Positions 1 through 8,557 of a stretch of DNA of 64,000 bases are shown here, piece by piece. A program made the position numbers and the translations under genes. The notes under the pieces are model-generated. The model did not search any database. It saw only the letters and a list, made by a program, of their open reading frames with translations, and was not told where the DNA came from. The stretch is from CAYWXV01 sp964462535 (GTDB taxonomy: Bacteria > Bacteroidota > Ignavibacteria > OLB7). The stretch spans positions 1 through 64,000 of the forward strand of contig CAYWXV010000017.1 of NCBI GenBank assembly GCA_964462535.1. The letters run 5' to 3'. Position 1 is the first letter of the stretch, and every line of letters begins with the position of its first letter.

Positions 1-2
1 TC

Positions 3-2354
3 CGCAAACTCCTTCGTGACCTTATCCACCTGCGCGGCCAGATGATCGCCGTGGCAGTGGTGGTCGCGTGCGGCATCGCCACGTACGTGACGATGGTGAG
101 CGTCTATCATTCTCTGCAGGCGACACAGTCGGCCTACTACGAGGAGTATCGGTTCGCGGATCTCTTTGCAAGCGCGCGACGGGTTCCCGAATCAATCGCA
201 CGTCAGATCGCATCCATTCCCGGCGTCGCCGCCGTTGGTTCACGCGTTGTTGTCCAGGTGACGCTCGATGTTCCCGGTCTTGACGAGCCGGCCACGGGAC
301 GTATCGTGTCGATCCCTGAGCATCGCACTCCGATTCTCAACGATATCCATATCCGCAGCGGACGGTATATCCAGGAGAAACGGGACGATGAAGTCATCAT
401 CAGCGAAGCATTCGCGGAGGGGAATTCTCTGAAGACAGGCGATACGCTTGGCGCCGTCATAAATGGTCGCTGGCGTCAGGTTCGCATTGTCGGCATCGCT
501 CTTTCGCCGGAGTATGTCTACGAGGTCAGCGGAGGCGCAGCCTTCTTCCCCGATAATCGTCGTTTCGGTGTTCTCTGGATGAGTCGCGAGGCTTTATCGG
601 CGGCATTTGACATGGAAGGGGCGTTCAACGACATCTCCCTTCGTCTGATGCACGGCGCGAACAAGAGCGAGATCATCGACAGGATCGATGACCTTCTTGC
701 CGGATATGGTGGACTGGGCGCCTACACACGTGAAGATCAGATTTCGAATCGATTTCTCTCGGACGAGATCACCCAGCTTCGTGCCAACGGCCTTATCGTG
801 CCGATGATATTTCTCGGCGTAGCCGCGTTTCTTCTCCACCTCACTCTCTCGCGATTGATCGCGACGCAACGCGATCAAGTGGCGGTATTGAAGGCCTTTG
901 GTTATTCGAACTGGAGCGTCGGATTCCACTTCATGCAATTCGCGTTGACAGCGGTGATCGTTGGAGCAGCTCTGGGGATTGGCGCCGGGACGTGGCTTGG
1001 CAGCCTGTTGACAGAGGTCTACACGAAATTCTATCGCTTCCCGATTCTTCGCTACAACGCCGGGCTGGATGTCATTGCCTGGGGATTCATCATCAGCGCC
1101 GCTGCCGCGGTAGTCGGGGCGTTGAGCGCCGTTCGACGCGCCGTCTCCCTCCCCCCTGCCGAAGCAATGCGCCCCGAACCGCCCGCTCGTTTCAAACCAG
1201 GCTTTCTCGAAAAGCTCGGTATTACCGGCCTCCTCTCGACCTCTATGCGGATTGTCGTTCGCAACATCGAGCGAAATCCTCTCAAGGCATTTCTCTCGAC
1301 ACTCGGCATTGCAATGTCGGTCGCCATTCTAGTGGTGGGGCGATATTCGTTCGATGCGATCAACTTCATGATCGATCTCCAATTCCAGAGAGTGTCGCGC
1401 GAGGATATCACGGTTGCCTACAACAACCCGCGTGGGAGCGGGGCGATGTACGATCTGAAGTCCTTCCCATCGGTTCTTCGTGTCGAGCCGTTTCGCATTG
1501 TCCCGGTACGCATTCGTCACGGTCACCGCGAACGGCGTCTCGGGATTCAGGGCATAACGCCGGACGGAGCGCTCCATCGCATCGTCGATGAACACCTCGA
1601 GATCCATCGCCCCCCTCCGGATGGTCTGCTTATGACACGAAAGCTTGGCGAAATCCTGGCTGTATCGCCAGGCGACACCGTAACGATCGAGGCGTTGGAG
1701 GGACGACGGCCCACCAGGCAGGTCGTCGTCGCGGGATTGATCGACGAGCTTCTCGGGGTAGCTGTCTACATGGATTTCGGGGCGCTCAATAGACTGATGG
1801 AAGAAGGGGGAAGCTCGTCCGGCGCGTACGTTGCAGTCGATCCCGTCGGCGAGGAGCGGCTGTACGAACGACTGAAGCGAACACCCGCGGTCGGCGGTAC
1901 GATCATTCGGAAGGCAATGCTCGAGGGTTTCCAGAAGACGATCGCCGACAATCAGAATATCAGCGCGTTCACACTGATTATTTTCGCAGGCGTGATTGCG
2001 ATTGGCATCGTCTACAACAACGCCCGCATCGCCCTGTCGGAAAAGGGGAGAGAACTTGCAAGCCTGCGTGTCCTCGGTTTCACAAAACGTGAAATCGCGG
2101 TCATTCTGCTGGGGGAGCAGACAATTCTCCTTTTCATGTCGCTCCCTCTTGGGTTTATTATCGGCTACGGAATATGTGCCGGCCTGGTGGCGGAATTCGA
2201 TACGGAACTCTATCGAATGCCTCTGTTCGTTACATCCCAGTCGTACGCCTTCTCGGGAATGGTCGTTCTTGCCAGCGGAGTCATCTCCGCTCTCCTCGTC
2301 CGCCGACGACTCTATCATCTCGATCTGATTGAAGTTCTGAAGACAAGAGAGTAG
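3..2354 (+). CDS. FtsX/MacB-type ABC transporter permease, 5' end cut by the window
   Basis: This is the membrane subunit of an ABC exporter or lipoprotein-type transporter in the inner membrane. The reading frame is open back to base 3 and already reads RKLLRDLIHLRGQ before the first ATG at 42, so the true start lies outside the window. A first TM segment is followed by a large periplasmic MacB-type domain. Then comes a cluster of TM segments (about residues 250-375 of the ATG-numbered protein), containing the typical phrase about QRDQVAVLKAFGYSN. A second periplasmic domain and a second FtsX block occupy about 400-770. The duplicated layout fits the long DevC/LolE-like permeases. The next gene is a HlyD adaptor, so the two form an efflux pair. 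The ATPase is not in view and would be expected upstream. The substrate is unknown. Confidence 0.9.
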   Translation, partial: RKLLRDLIHLRGQMIAVAVVVACGIATYVTMVSVYHSLQATQSAYYEEYRFADLFASARRVPESIARQIASIPGVAAVGSRVVVQVTLDVPGLDEPATGRIVSIPEHRTPILNDIHIRSGRYIQEKRDDEVIISEAFAEGNSLKTGDTLGAVINGRWRQVRIVGIALSPEYVYEVSGGAAFFPDNRRFGVLWMSREALSAAFDMEGAFNDISLRLMHGANKSEIIDRIDDLLAGYGGLGAYTREDQISNRFLSDEITQLRANGLIVPMIFLGVAAFLLHLTLSRLIATQRDQVAVLKAFGYSNWSVGFHFMQFALTAVIVGAALGIGAGTWLGSLLTEVYTKFYRFPILRYNAGLDVIAWGFIISAAAAVVGALSAVRRAVSLPPAEAMRPEPPARFKPGFLEKLGITGLLSTSMRIVVRNIERNPLKAFLSTLGIAMSVAILVVGRYSFDAINFMIDLQFQRVSREDITVAYNNPRGSGAMYDLKSFPSVLRVEPFRIVPVRIRHGHRERRLGIQGITPDGALHRIVDEHLEIHRPPPDGLLMTRKLGEILAVSPGDTVTIEALEGRRPTRQVVVAGLIDELLGVAVYMDFGALNRLMEEGGSSSGAYVAVDPVGEERLYERLKRTPAVGGTIIRKAMLEGFQKTIADNQNISAFTLIIFAGVIAIGIVYNNARIALSEKGRELASLRVLGFTKREIAVILLGEQTILLFMSLPLGFIIGYGICAGLVAEFDTELYRMPLFVTSQSYAFSGMVVLASGVISALLVRRRLYHLDLIEVLKTRE

Positions 2355-2461
2355 CGGTCAGCGCAGATTCACTGTCGAACGTCGACGGTTAACATCTGCA
2401 ACCATGTCTATACCGACAGCTGACCACGAACTTCCAACTACGTCCTACCAACTGCTCCCTG

Positions 2462-3619
2462 ATGAAACGCCTGCTCTGGATCGTCGCGATTCTCTTCCTG
2501 GTCGGCATTATCGTCGTTGCGCTGTTACCGAAGCCGGTGCAGGTCGAAACGGCAACGTTGAAGCGTGGAGCGTTGCGAGTAACCGTAGACGGCGAGGGGA
2601 AGACACGTGTCCACGATCGCTTCATCGTGTCGGCTCCCGTGACGGGCGAGCTGGGGCGCATCGACCTTCAGGAGGGTGATGCTGTCACCCAAGGCCAGAT
2701 ACTCGCGCTCATTCAACCGCCACCACTTGATGTGAAGCAACTGCGGGAATTGGAAGAGCGGATCAAAGGAGCGGAAGCGACAGTTCGAACGGCGCAGGCG
2801 ACGGCAACCAGAATAGAGGCATCGATCGACCAGGCGAAGAGGGAGCGGGATCGGCTTGAATCACTCGAGCGGGAAGGAGCGGTGGCGCTCCAGGATGCTG
2901 AGCGGGCCTCGAGCGCGGTCGACGTTGCCGAGCGCGAACTGGTGTCGGCCCGTGCCCAGATCGATGCCGCTCGAGCTCAGGTCGATGCGCTACGGGCTGC
3001 ACGTGGCGCGACATCCGGTTCAAGACCCATTCCTCTCCTTTCCCCGGCAAGCGGGAGTGTTCTGGCCTTGCTCGAAAAGAACCGGCGTGTCGTCCCGGCA
3101 GGGACGCCGATCATGCAGGTCGGTGATCCCAACGGACTCGAAATCGTCGTCGATCTCCTCTCCGCCGACGCGGTTTCGGTAGAATCGGGGATGTCCGTGC
3201 TCATTGATGGATGGGGTGGCGATAGGCCTCTCAAAGGAAAGGTCCTGCGTGTGGAGCCGTCGGCCTTTACGAAGATCTCCGCTCTCGGCATCGAGGAACA
3301 ACGGGTCAATGTGGTGATCTCGCTGGCCGAAGCAGCGCCGCGTCTGGGGGACGGCTTCCGGGTCGATGCAAGAATTGTGCTGTGGGAGAGCGACAATGTC
3401 CTAAAGGTTCCTACCAGTGCGCTTTTTCGCGAAGGGGAAACCTGGGCACTCTTTGTTGTCCGGGATGGCGTTGCAAAGAAAATGATCGTGAAAATCGGAC
3501 ATCGAAATAGCGCGGAGGCAGAAATAGAAAACGGGCTGCACGAGGGTGATATTGTCGTCATTCATCCATCGGACGCCGTTACTGACGGGATTTCCGTCGA
3601 ATCGGAGTCGGATAGTTGA
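2462..3619 (+). CDS. HlyD/MacA-family periplasmic adaptor protein
   Basis: A 385-residue membrane-fusion (adaptor) protein linking an inner-membrane exporter to the outer membrane. One N-terminal TM segment (about residues 3-22) anchors it. A barrel-sandwich half motif follows (SAPVTGELGRIDLQEGDAV). A charged alpha-hairpin rich in Ala, Glu and Arg covers about 80-180. The second lipoyl half (LLSPASGSVLAL) and a beta-barrel/MP domain come next. It sits 107 bases after the FtsX-type permease on the same strand, as expected for one export operon. Family assignment is firm; the exported substrate cannot be told. Confidence 0.92.
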   Translation: MKRLLWIVAILFLVGIIVVALLPKPVQVETATLKRGALRVTVDGEGKTRVHDRFIVSAPVTGELGRIDLQEGDAVTQGQILALIQPPPLDVKQLRELEERIKGAEATVRTAQATATRIEASIDQAKRERDRLESLEREGAVALQDAERASSAVDVAERELVSARAQIDAARAQVDALRAARGATSGSRPIPLLSPASGSVLALLEKNRRVVPAGTPIMQVGDPNGLEIVVDLLSADAVSVESGMSVLIDGWGGDRPLKGKVLRVEPSAFTKISALGIEEQRVNVVISLAEAAPRLGDGFRVDARIVLWESDNVLKVPTSALFREGETWALFVVRDGVAKKMIVKIGHRNSAEAEIENGLHEGDIVVIHPSDAVTDGISVESESDS

Positions 3620-3629
3620 TGTCGAATTA

Positions 3630-4640
3630 TTAGAAAACCAGAACCCCGGCACCCTTTATCGCGTCATGCTTCAGGGCGATCAGGGCATCGTTGGCCTGTG
3701 TGAAGGGCCATGTCTGCACATGGGTTTTCACAGGAATACTCGCCGCCTCTGCAAGAAATTCCAGACCATCCTGCCGCGTATTGTTCGTCACGCTCCGTAT
3801 CGTGCGCTCCTCATAGAGAAGATTGTACGGCATTTCCGGTATCGGGCTCATGTGTATTCCACCCAGAACGAGAACGCCACCTTTGTCCAGCCCTCTCAGT
3901 GCCTTGGGGACCAGATCCCCGGCCGGTGCAAAGATGATCGAGGCATCGAGGTGAACGGGAGGTTCTGACTCCGCATCACCGACCCATGCAGCACCCAGCT
4001 CGTTCGCCAGCGCCTGATGACGTTCGCGGTCGCGCGTCGCAACGTAGACGTCCGCACCACGCGCCCGCGCCAGTTGAATCGCAACGTGTCCCGCCGCGCC
4101 GAAGCCATATATCCCGATTCGCGCTCCGCTCCAGCCACGTTCATTCAATCCTGTCAGTCGGAGTGCTCGATAACCGATGATTCCCGCGCAGAGAAGTGGA
4201 GCGGCCTGCTCGTCGGTGAAGCTGTCGGGAAGCGGGTAGGTGAATCGAGCATCGGCGACAGTGTATTCGGCGAAGCCCCCATCAACCTTCCATCCCGTCA
4301 ACGAGGGTGACGTGCAGAGATTCTCCCTCCCGGTGCGACAGTAGACGCACTCGCCACAGGTCCTCCCCAGCCATGCGATGCCGACTCGATCCCCCTCACG
4401 CAGGTTTTCGACCTCCCCTCCAACCTCGACGACGCGTCCCACGATCTGGTGACCCGGAACGACCGGGGTGCGCCACTGCGGCAAGTCGCCTTCGACGATG
4501 TGGAGATCGGTCCGACAGATACCGCATGCATCTATCTTGACGAGCACCTCACGCGCTGAAGGGGGCTGAATGGGAATGTCGATGAGTGTGAGTGGTCGAG
4601 TCTCGACAGGCGCCGGTTCGCTGAGACACCAGGCGCTCAT
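3630..4640 (-). CDS. Zinc-dependent medium-chain alcohol dehydrogenase
   Basis: An MDR-family, zinc-dependent, NAD(P)-linked alcohol dehydrogenase. Near the N-terminus GICRTDLH supplies the catalytic-zinc Cys, and PVVPGHQIVG carries the next ligand region. The structural-zinc loop CGECVYCRTGRENLC is intact, and the nucleotide-binding fold shows GIYGFGAAGHVAIQ. The ATG at 4640 (protein begins MSAWCLSEP) fits the usual family start. An upstream in-frame TTG at 4658 would add six residues and is less likely. The gene ends 10 bases from the convergent adaptor gene. It belongs to a run of stress and energy genes (universal stress, CBS and Crp/Fnr proteins, PEP synthase). A role in fermentation or aldehyde/alcohol balance at low oxygen is inferred from that setting. 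Confidence 0.93.
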   Translation of the reverse strand: MSAWCLSEPAPVETRPLTLIDIPIQPPSAREVLVKIDACGICRTDLHIVEGDLPQWRTPVVPGHQIVGRVVEVGGEVENLREGDRVGIAWLGRTCGECVYCRTGRENLCTSPSLTGWKVDGGFAEYTVADARFTYPLPDSFTDEQAAPLLCAGIIGYRALRLTGLNERGWSGARIGIYGFGAAGHVAIQLARARGADVYVATRDRERHQALANELGAAWVGDAESEPPVHLDASIIFAPAGDLVPKALRGLDKGGVLVLGGIHMSPIPEMPYNLLYEERTIRSVTNNTRQDGLEFLAEAASIPVKTHVQTWPFTQANDALIALKHDAIKGAGVLVF

Positions 4641-4724
4641 GGTGGGTCGTGTTTCCAAGTATGCGTCTCCGTTCTACAGGCGCCCGCGATGATTCACGAT
4701 ATCCGCCGTTTCCGTCGCGGGCGC

Positions 4725-5639
4725 TCAGGCGATCGGGGCTTCACTGCGCGAACGGACAACCTCCACCGTACAATGGGCACGCGCGGCAATGGTGGCCGAT
4801 ACGCTTCCCAGGAGAATCCGTTCGATGGTTCGATGCCCTCTGGCGCCCACCATAATTGCATCGGCGCCCCACTCTCTGGCCTCTTCAAGTAATTCGGGCG
4901 CCACACCCCCTTCACGAATGATTCCGTCGGCAATCAACCCATGCGCACGAAGGGTGTTCGACTCGCGCTCGACGATCGCTTCAAGATTCTTGCGGGCATC
5001 AACACCCATTCCCTCCCGCCATGCGGTTATGTCGTAATCGACGGCCGGCATGTAGGGGAAAAGAGGCGGGCCGATTACGGCGATCAGGCGAAACGCGGTC
5101 CCTTCATGCCATCGTCGCGATGCGATGCCTTCGATGGCGTGGGCCGAATCCGCGCTGCCGTCAACGCCGACCACGATTCTCGACGCCGCCTCCGGCATCG
5201 TTTGATGTCTTCGTCCGATACGAACGCTGCATGGGGCGTTGTGCAGCAGGGCCTGCGATACCGATCCCAGCAGGAGTCGGCCGACTGCACTGCGACCGTG
5301 AGAGCCCACGACGATCATATCGGCGTTCGTCCGGTCAATCGCTTCCAGAATCGCCTCCGCCGGCGAGAGTGGTAACACGAGAGGCTTTACATGCCAGGCG
5401 GGGAAGATTTCGGCGGTGCGATGTGCTCCGGCTTCTGCATGGGCACGCGCTTCGGCGACGCTCTGCATGGTTACAGCGTCGGTAGTTGCGTCGTCCGCCG
5501 GGAGCTCCAGCATCCAACGGTCGGGAACGGAAACGATAACCACGTCGACGTCATCGCCCAGACCGGCTCGGCGCAGATCATCGATGGCATCGTTGCCGTG
5601 CGATGAGCCATCATATCCTATCACGATCGCTCTGCCCAT
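4725..5639 (-). CDS. Universal stress protein with two UspA domains
   Basis: A 304-residue cytoplasmic protein made of two consecutive UspA folds. The first ends in the ATP-binding signature VVGSHGRS...LLLGSVSQ and the second in MVGARGHR...LLLGSVSA, matching the G-x2-G-x9-G(S/T) pattern of ATP-binding members. The first half starts with IVIGYDGSSHG. It is transcribed leftward with the alcohol dehydrogenase downstream, leaving 84 bases between them. A perfect ATGAC-N4-GTCAT inverted repeat lies 34-48 bases before its start codon. A second, similar protein lies at 7462. Such proteins commonly accompany anaerobic or dormancy regulons; its exact partner is unknown. Confidence 0.93.
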   Translation of the reverse strand: MGRAIVIGYDGSSHGNDAIDDLRRAGLGDDVDVVIVSVPDRWMLELPADDATTDAVTMQSVAEARAHAEAGAHRTAEIFPAWHVKPLVLPLSPAEAILEAIDRTNADMIVVGSHGRSAVGRLLLGSVSQALLHNAPCSVRIGRRHQTMPEAASRIVVGVDGSADSAHAIEGIASRRWHEGTAFRLIAVIGPPLFPYMPAVDYDITAWREGMGVDARKNLEAIVERESNTLRAHGLIADGIIREGGVAPELLEEAREWGADAIMVGARGHRTIERILLGSVSATIAARAHCTVEVVRSRSEAPIA

Positions 5640-5672
5640 AACCTAAACGTAGCGGGGTTGGACGCAGATGAC

Positions 5673-5688
5673 CATGACCTCGGTCATG
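5673..5688. promoter_or_regulatory. Putative Crp/Fnr-type operator, copy 1
   Basis: The sequence CATGACCTCGGTCATG is a perfect 16-bp inverted repeat with core ATGAC-N4-GTCAT. The 5-4-5 spacing equals that of FNR-type boxes (TTGAT-N4-ATCAA). It lies just before the universal stress gene starting at 5639. Identical half-sites recur at 7327 and 8791, all close to the Crp/Fnr gene at 6499-7218. That this protein binds here is inferred. Confidence 0.6.
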
Positions 5689-5724
5689 TCGGTGGAAACG
5701 GGGACGGGTGGTGTTGGGGCCGGT

Positions 5725-5757
5725 CACCCGCGCGACGGGAAGGCCGTCGCGCGGGTG
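5725..5757 (-). terminator. Strong hairpin after the CBS gene
   Basis: A perfect 14-bp GC-rich stem (CACCCGCGCGACGG pairing with CCGTCGCGCGGGTG) with a GAAGG loop begins 9 bases after the leftward CBS gene stops. There is no clear U-tract, so it may act as a 3'-end stabiliser or a weak intrinsic terminator. Confidence 0.6.
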
Positions 5758-5766
5758 GGGCAATAC

Positions 5767-6351
5767 TTACTTCGAGGTCGTCGTGGACTTCGTGGCAGCC
5801 TTCTTTGCAGTTGCCTGCTTGGTACCGTTCGATTTGCCCGATTTTTTCGTCGTCTTTTTCGCACTGACGACAACAGCACCGGTCGTCGTCGTTGAAACGA
5901 TCGGAAGATCGGCGTGTCCGCAGATTCCCTTCAATGTCTGCACAACCGCATCGGTGGATAGGACCTTGCTCCCTTTGCCGCCACTTGCCAGCAGAATGTC
6001 GTTGATGGAGAGAATTCCTTCAACGCGTCCGTAGTCGTCAACCACCGGGAGTCGCCGAACCTGGTGACTCTTCATCGTATCGAGCGCAGTCTCTACCGTG
6101 TCGGTGGTTGTGCATGTCAGCGGCGGACGTGCAATCACCTCGCCGACGGAAACCTCGGAAGCCGGGCGATTGCGCGTAGCCAGCGCCATGCAGATATCAC
6201 GATCGGTGATGATCCCTATTACACGATTCGCGTCGTCCACCACCGGAAGAACCCCGCAGTCATCCTGCCACATCGCAGCAGCGGCAACCGCAAGATTCTC
6301 ATACCCCCGGACGGTCCTCGGCGACGACGTCATTAATTCATGGACATTCAT
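5767..6351 (-). CDS. CBS-pair protein with lysine/threonine-rich C-terminal tail
   Basis: A 194-residue protein. Residues about 1-60 and 65-125 are two CBS motifs (e.g. VLPVVDDANRVIGIITDRDI and RRLPVVDDYGRVEGILSIND), which as a pair usually bind adenine nucleotides and act as energy sensors. The last 40 residues are unusual: nearly only Lys, Thr, Ala, Ser and Gly (AKKTTKKSGKSNGTKQ...), like a histone-H1-type basic tail. The start is set at the ATG at 6351, because AGGAG stands a few bases before it. An upstream in-frame ATG at 6372 lacks such a site. Its neighbours are the Crp/Fnr regulator and universal stress proteins. Nucleic-acid binding by the tail is inferred. Confidence 0.88.
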   Translation of the reverse strand: MNVHELMTSSPRTVRGYENLAVAAAAMWQDDCGVLPVVDDANRVIGIITDRDICMALATRNRPASEVSVGEVIARPPLTCTTTDTVETALDTMKSHQVRRLPVVDDYGRVEGILSINDILLASGGKGSKVLSTDAVVQTLKGICGHADLPIVSTTTTGAVVVSAKKTTKKSGKSNGTKQATAKKAATKSTTTSK

Positions 6352-6498
6352 AGTTAACTCCTGTTGATGCATTCTATCCTGTATCGCCCCCCCTCTCCGT
6401 ACCCCGGGCGCAAGTTTACCGATTCCATCTCCACGCTATTGTGAAAAGTCTCTGTTTTGACTAACAGTAATATTGCAGGGGTGGTTTTCGCGAGGATA

Positions 6499-7218
6499 TT
6501 ACGTCGGGATATTTGCGATTTGCGCAAGTTTCTGCGCATCGAGCACCAGAATTTTCTGGCGCTTCAAATCGATCAATCCCTCACTCTTCAGTTCCGAAAG
6601 GCCACGAATAGCCGATTCGGTAGCAGTTCCGACAATGCTGGCCAGCTCCTCGCGCGTCATCTTCATATCGAGGGTGACGCCGTCCTCTTCCGTGCCAAAC
6701 GTGTGACGAAGAAGAAGCAAGGCCTCGGCCAGCCTCTCACGTACCGGTTTCTGTGCCAGCTCGACAATCAATCCCTCCGCCGCTTTCAGATCACCCGAAA
6801 GCATGGAGAGAACATTGAGGCACATCTGGGGGGTTCTGGAAATGAGATCAAGGAAGATATCTCGGGGGATGAAGCAGATCCGGGCCTCTGCCAGAGGAGC
6901 CGCAAAGTCATCGTACGCCTCCCCGTTCAGCAACGATCGATACCCGAAGATGTCCCCTTCCTTGACGATCCTGACGACCTGCTCTCGACCGTTCTCGCCA
7001 ACCTTGTAGATCTTGACCTTCCCCTGGTGTATACAATAGAGTCCTTGCGGCTTGTCCCCCGCGTAGTAGACCATCTCGTTGCGGGTGTAGTGCCGACAGA
7101 CCTTGGTCGTTGAGACGTAATCGAGGCCGGAAGAGGTTATACCGGAGAAGATCGAACTGTTGCGGGCGGCGCAATGTTCGCAATCAGGGTTGATTATGTC
7201 GAGCCGTTCCGATCTCAT
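6499..7218 (-). CDS. Crp/Fnr-family transcriptional regulator with Fnr-like cysteines
   Basis: A 239-residue regulator with a cyclic-nucleotide-type beta-roll (about 25-125), a dimerisation helix and a C-terminal winged HTH (about 165-235). The recognition region GTATESAIRGLSEL keeps the Glu and Arg, four residues apart, that contact the TGA half-site in FNR. Cys13 and Cys16 form a CxxC near the N-terminus. Cys115 stands in RICFIP, aligning with FNR's VCEIP cluster ligand. Cys41 and Cys62 are further candidates, while the FNR position six residues after the second Cys is Ser. An oxygen- or redox-sensing cluster is therefore possible but unproven. It is divergent from the universal stress gene at 7462, and a putative operator (7327) lies between them. 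Confidence 0.92.
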   Translation of the reverse strand: MRSERLDIINPDCEHCAARNSSIFSGITSSGLDYVSTTKVCRHYTRNEMVYYAGDKPQGLYCIHQGKVKIYKVGENGREQVVRIVKEGDIFGYRSLLNGEAYDDFAAPLAEARICFIPRDIFLDLISRTPQMCLNVLSMLSGDLKAAEGLIVELAQKPVRERLAEALLLLRHTFGTEEDGVTLDMKMTREELASIVGTATESAIRGLSELKSEGLIDLKRQKILVLDAQKLAQIANIPT

Positions 7219-7326
7219 GCTTGTGGGGTTGGTTGCGAATCGTGGCCGAAGAGGATGACGTGCGCCTGCGAATCGTAGAAACTAGAGATTGCCCCCACGG
7301 TACGCAAGCAATAGAGAGTGACAGGG

Positions 7327-7340
7327 ATGACGCACGTCAT
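7327..7340. promoter_or_regulatory. Putative Crp/Fnr-type operator, copy 2
   Basis: ATGACGCACGTCAT, a 5-4-5 inverted repeat with the same half-sites as the copies at 5673 and 8791. It lies between the divergent regulator gene (start 7218) and the universal stress gene (start 7462), 109 and 122 bases from the two start codons. It could serve autoregulation and/or stress-gene activation. Confidence 0.55.
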
Positions 7341-7461
7341 GGTGCAGGAAGTGGATGTTTCCAACTTGTCGGGAGAGTGAGAATGCCCCCACCTGCGGGA
7401 TGCATCGTGTCGCCGATTGAAGTGGGTGGTGGTGGCGATTTGGATAACGATGGAGGTGATC

Positions 7462-8325
7462 ATGAACAGGCCAATGAGAATCGTTGTCGCCTACGATCGC
7501 TCGCCTGCGGCCGATGAAGCGCTCGACACGCTCTTCCGGGCGGGATTGCCGCCTGACGCCGAAGCCCTCGTGCTCTCGGTTGCCGAACCCTGGCCCCTCC
7601 CGGTCGCTACAGACGGGGGGCTCCACTTCGCCGGCCCGCCTCTCACCGATCTCGAATCCGCCGAGGAGGCGGCCCGGTTCGCCGGTGATCGTCTGCGGAG
7701 AGACTTCCCCGGTTGGTCGATCACCACACGCGGGATGACCGGCTCGATCTCGCGAGGTATCCTGCAAACATCAGAGGAGTGGGAAGCCGATCTGATCGTC
7801 GTGGGTTCGCGAGGCAGATCGCTCCCCGGGCGAAGTCAGTTCGGCAGCATTTCACAGCAGGTCGCCACATCTGCACATTGTTCTGTACGGGTCGCCCGCG
7901 AACGAAACGTCAGCCGGAACGAACCCATTCGTATCCTCCTGGCTCATGACGGATCTTCTGATTCTGATCGAGCCTTCGACGTACTTCTCCACCGCAACTG
8001 GCCCCCGCATACCAAAGTCTGGATCGCGACGGCCATCGGTGTCAATGCCACAGTAGAGGATGATGAAGAAGAGCATGGACGGATGGCAACTCTGCACGAC
8101 AACCTGATGACCCGCCTCCATGAAAAAGGGCTGTCCGGGTCTTCGATCGTGGACGCCATGGATCCCCGTTACACGATCCTTGTCAACGCCCGCGAGCTCG
8201 ATGTCGATTGTATCGTGATGGGTGCGCGAGGACTCACCCCCTTCGAACGGACTCTTCTTGGCTCCACCTCAGCCTCGGTGGCAGCCCGTGCCTCCTGCTC
8301 GGTGGAGATCGTCAGGAAGCGGTAA
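7462..8325 (+). CDS. Universal stress protein with two UspA domains (second copy)
   Basis: A 287-residue tandem UspA protein. The first domain begins RIVVAYDRSPAAD and ends VVGSRGRS...FGSISQ. The second begins RILLAHDGSSDSDR and ends VMGARGLT...LLGSTSA, so both keep the G-x2-G-x9-G(S/T) nucleotide-binding signature. The start is decided by an excellent ribosome-binding site: GGAGGTGATC directly precedes the ATG at 7462. The longer frame from 7417 has no such site. It is divergent from the Crp/Fnr gene, shares an operator-bearing intergenic region with it, and lies upstream of the PEP synthase on the same strand. It resembles the protein at 4725 in architecture but not closely enough to suggest recent duplication. 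Confidence 0.93.
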   Translation: MNRPMRIVVAYDRSPAADEALDTLFRAGLPPDAEALVLSVAEPWPLPVATDGGLHFAGPPLTDLESAEEAARFAGDRLRRDFPGWSITTRGMTGSISRGILQTSEEWEADLIVVGSRGRSLPGRSQFGSISQQVATSAHCSVRVARERNVSRNEPIRILLAHDGSSDSDRAFDVLLHRNWPPHTKVWIATAIGVNATVEDDEEEHGRMATLHDNLMTRLHEKGLSGSSIVDAMDPRYTILVNARELDVDCIVMGARGLTPFERTLLGSTSASVAARASCSVEIVRKR

Positions 8326-8556
8326 ATCCACCCCCGAATCATACTTTTCCACATCTTATCCACAGGGCAAATCCACCCCCTCTTTTCGCCACCTGCAAAT
8401 CTCCACCCCCTCCACCCGCATTGAAAAACAGCCGATATCAGCAAGATTTTCACTCAACCCCCCTCCTAGACCCCCCTAAAGTGTATCGACCACAGGTTGG
8501 AGCGAGGGTCCGTGGCGTCGAGGGTCGGGGGTGGATCCGAATCCACGGGTGGAAAA
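8324..8556. repeat. Array of TCCACCCCC motifs with two DnaA-box-like sites
   Basis: The gap between a universal stress gene and a small gene holds AAATCCACCCCC at 8324 and 8369, CTCCACCCCC at 8401, TCCACCCGC at 8411 and the reverse form GGGGGTGGAT at 8527. GGGTGGAAAA follows at 8547. Between the first two lie TTTTCCACA (8345-8353) and a perfect TTATCCACA (8356-8364), two bases apart, which match DnaA-box sequences. The spacing is not regular enough for a CRISPR array. The function is unknown. Confidence 0.5.
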
Positions 8557-8557
8557 C

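Noticed and set aside
1329..2318. 329-residue minus-strand frame inside the FtsX permease gene
   Set aside because: The opposite strand carries a clear permease with family motifs throughout; the frame has no recognisable domain and is an antisense shadow.
8324..8556. CRISPR array or main replication origin
   Set aside because: The motif spacing is irregular with no constant repeat length, so it is not CRISPR. As an origin it has only two good DnaA boxes and no AT-rich stretch, weaker than 41430-41740.
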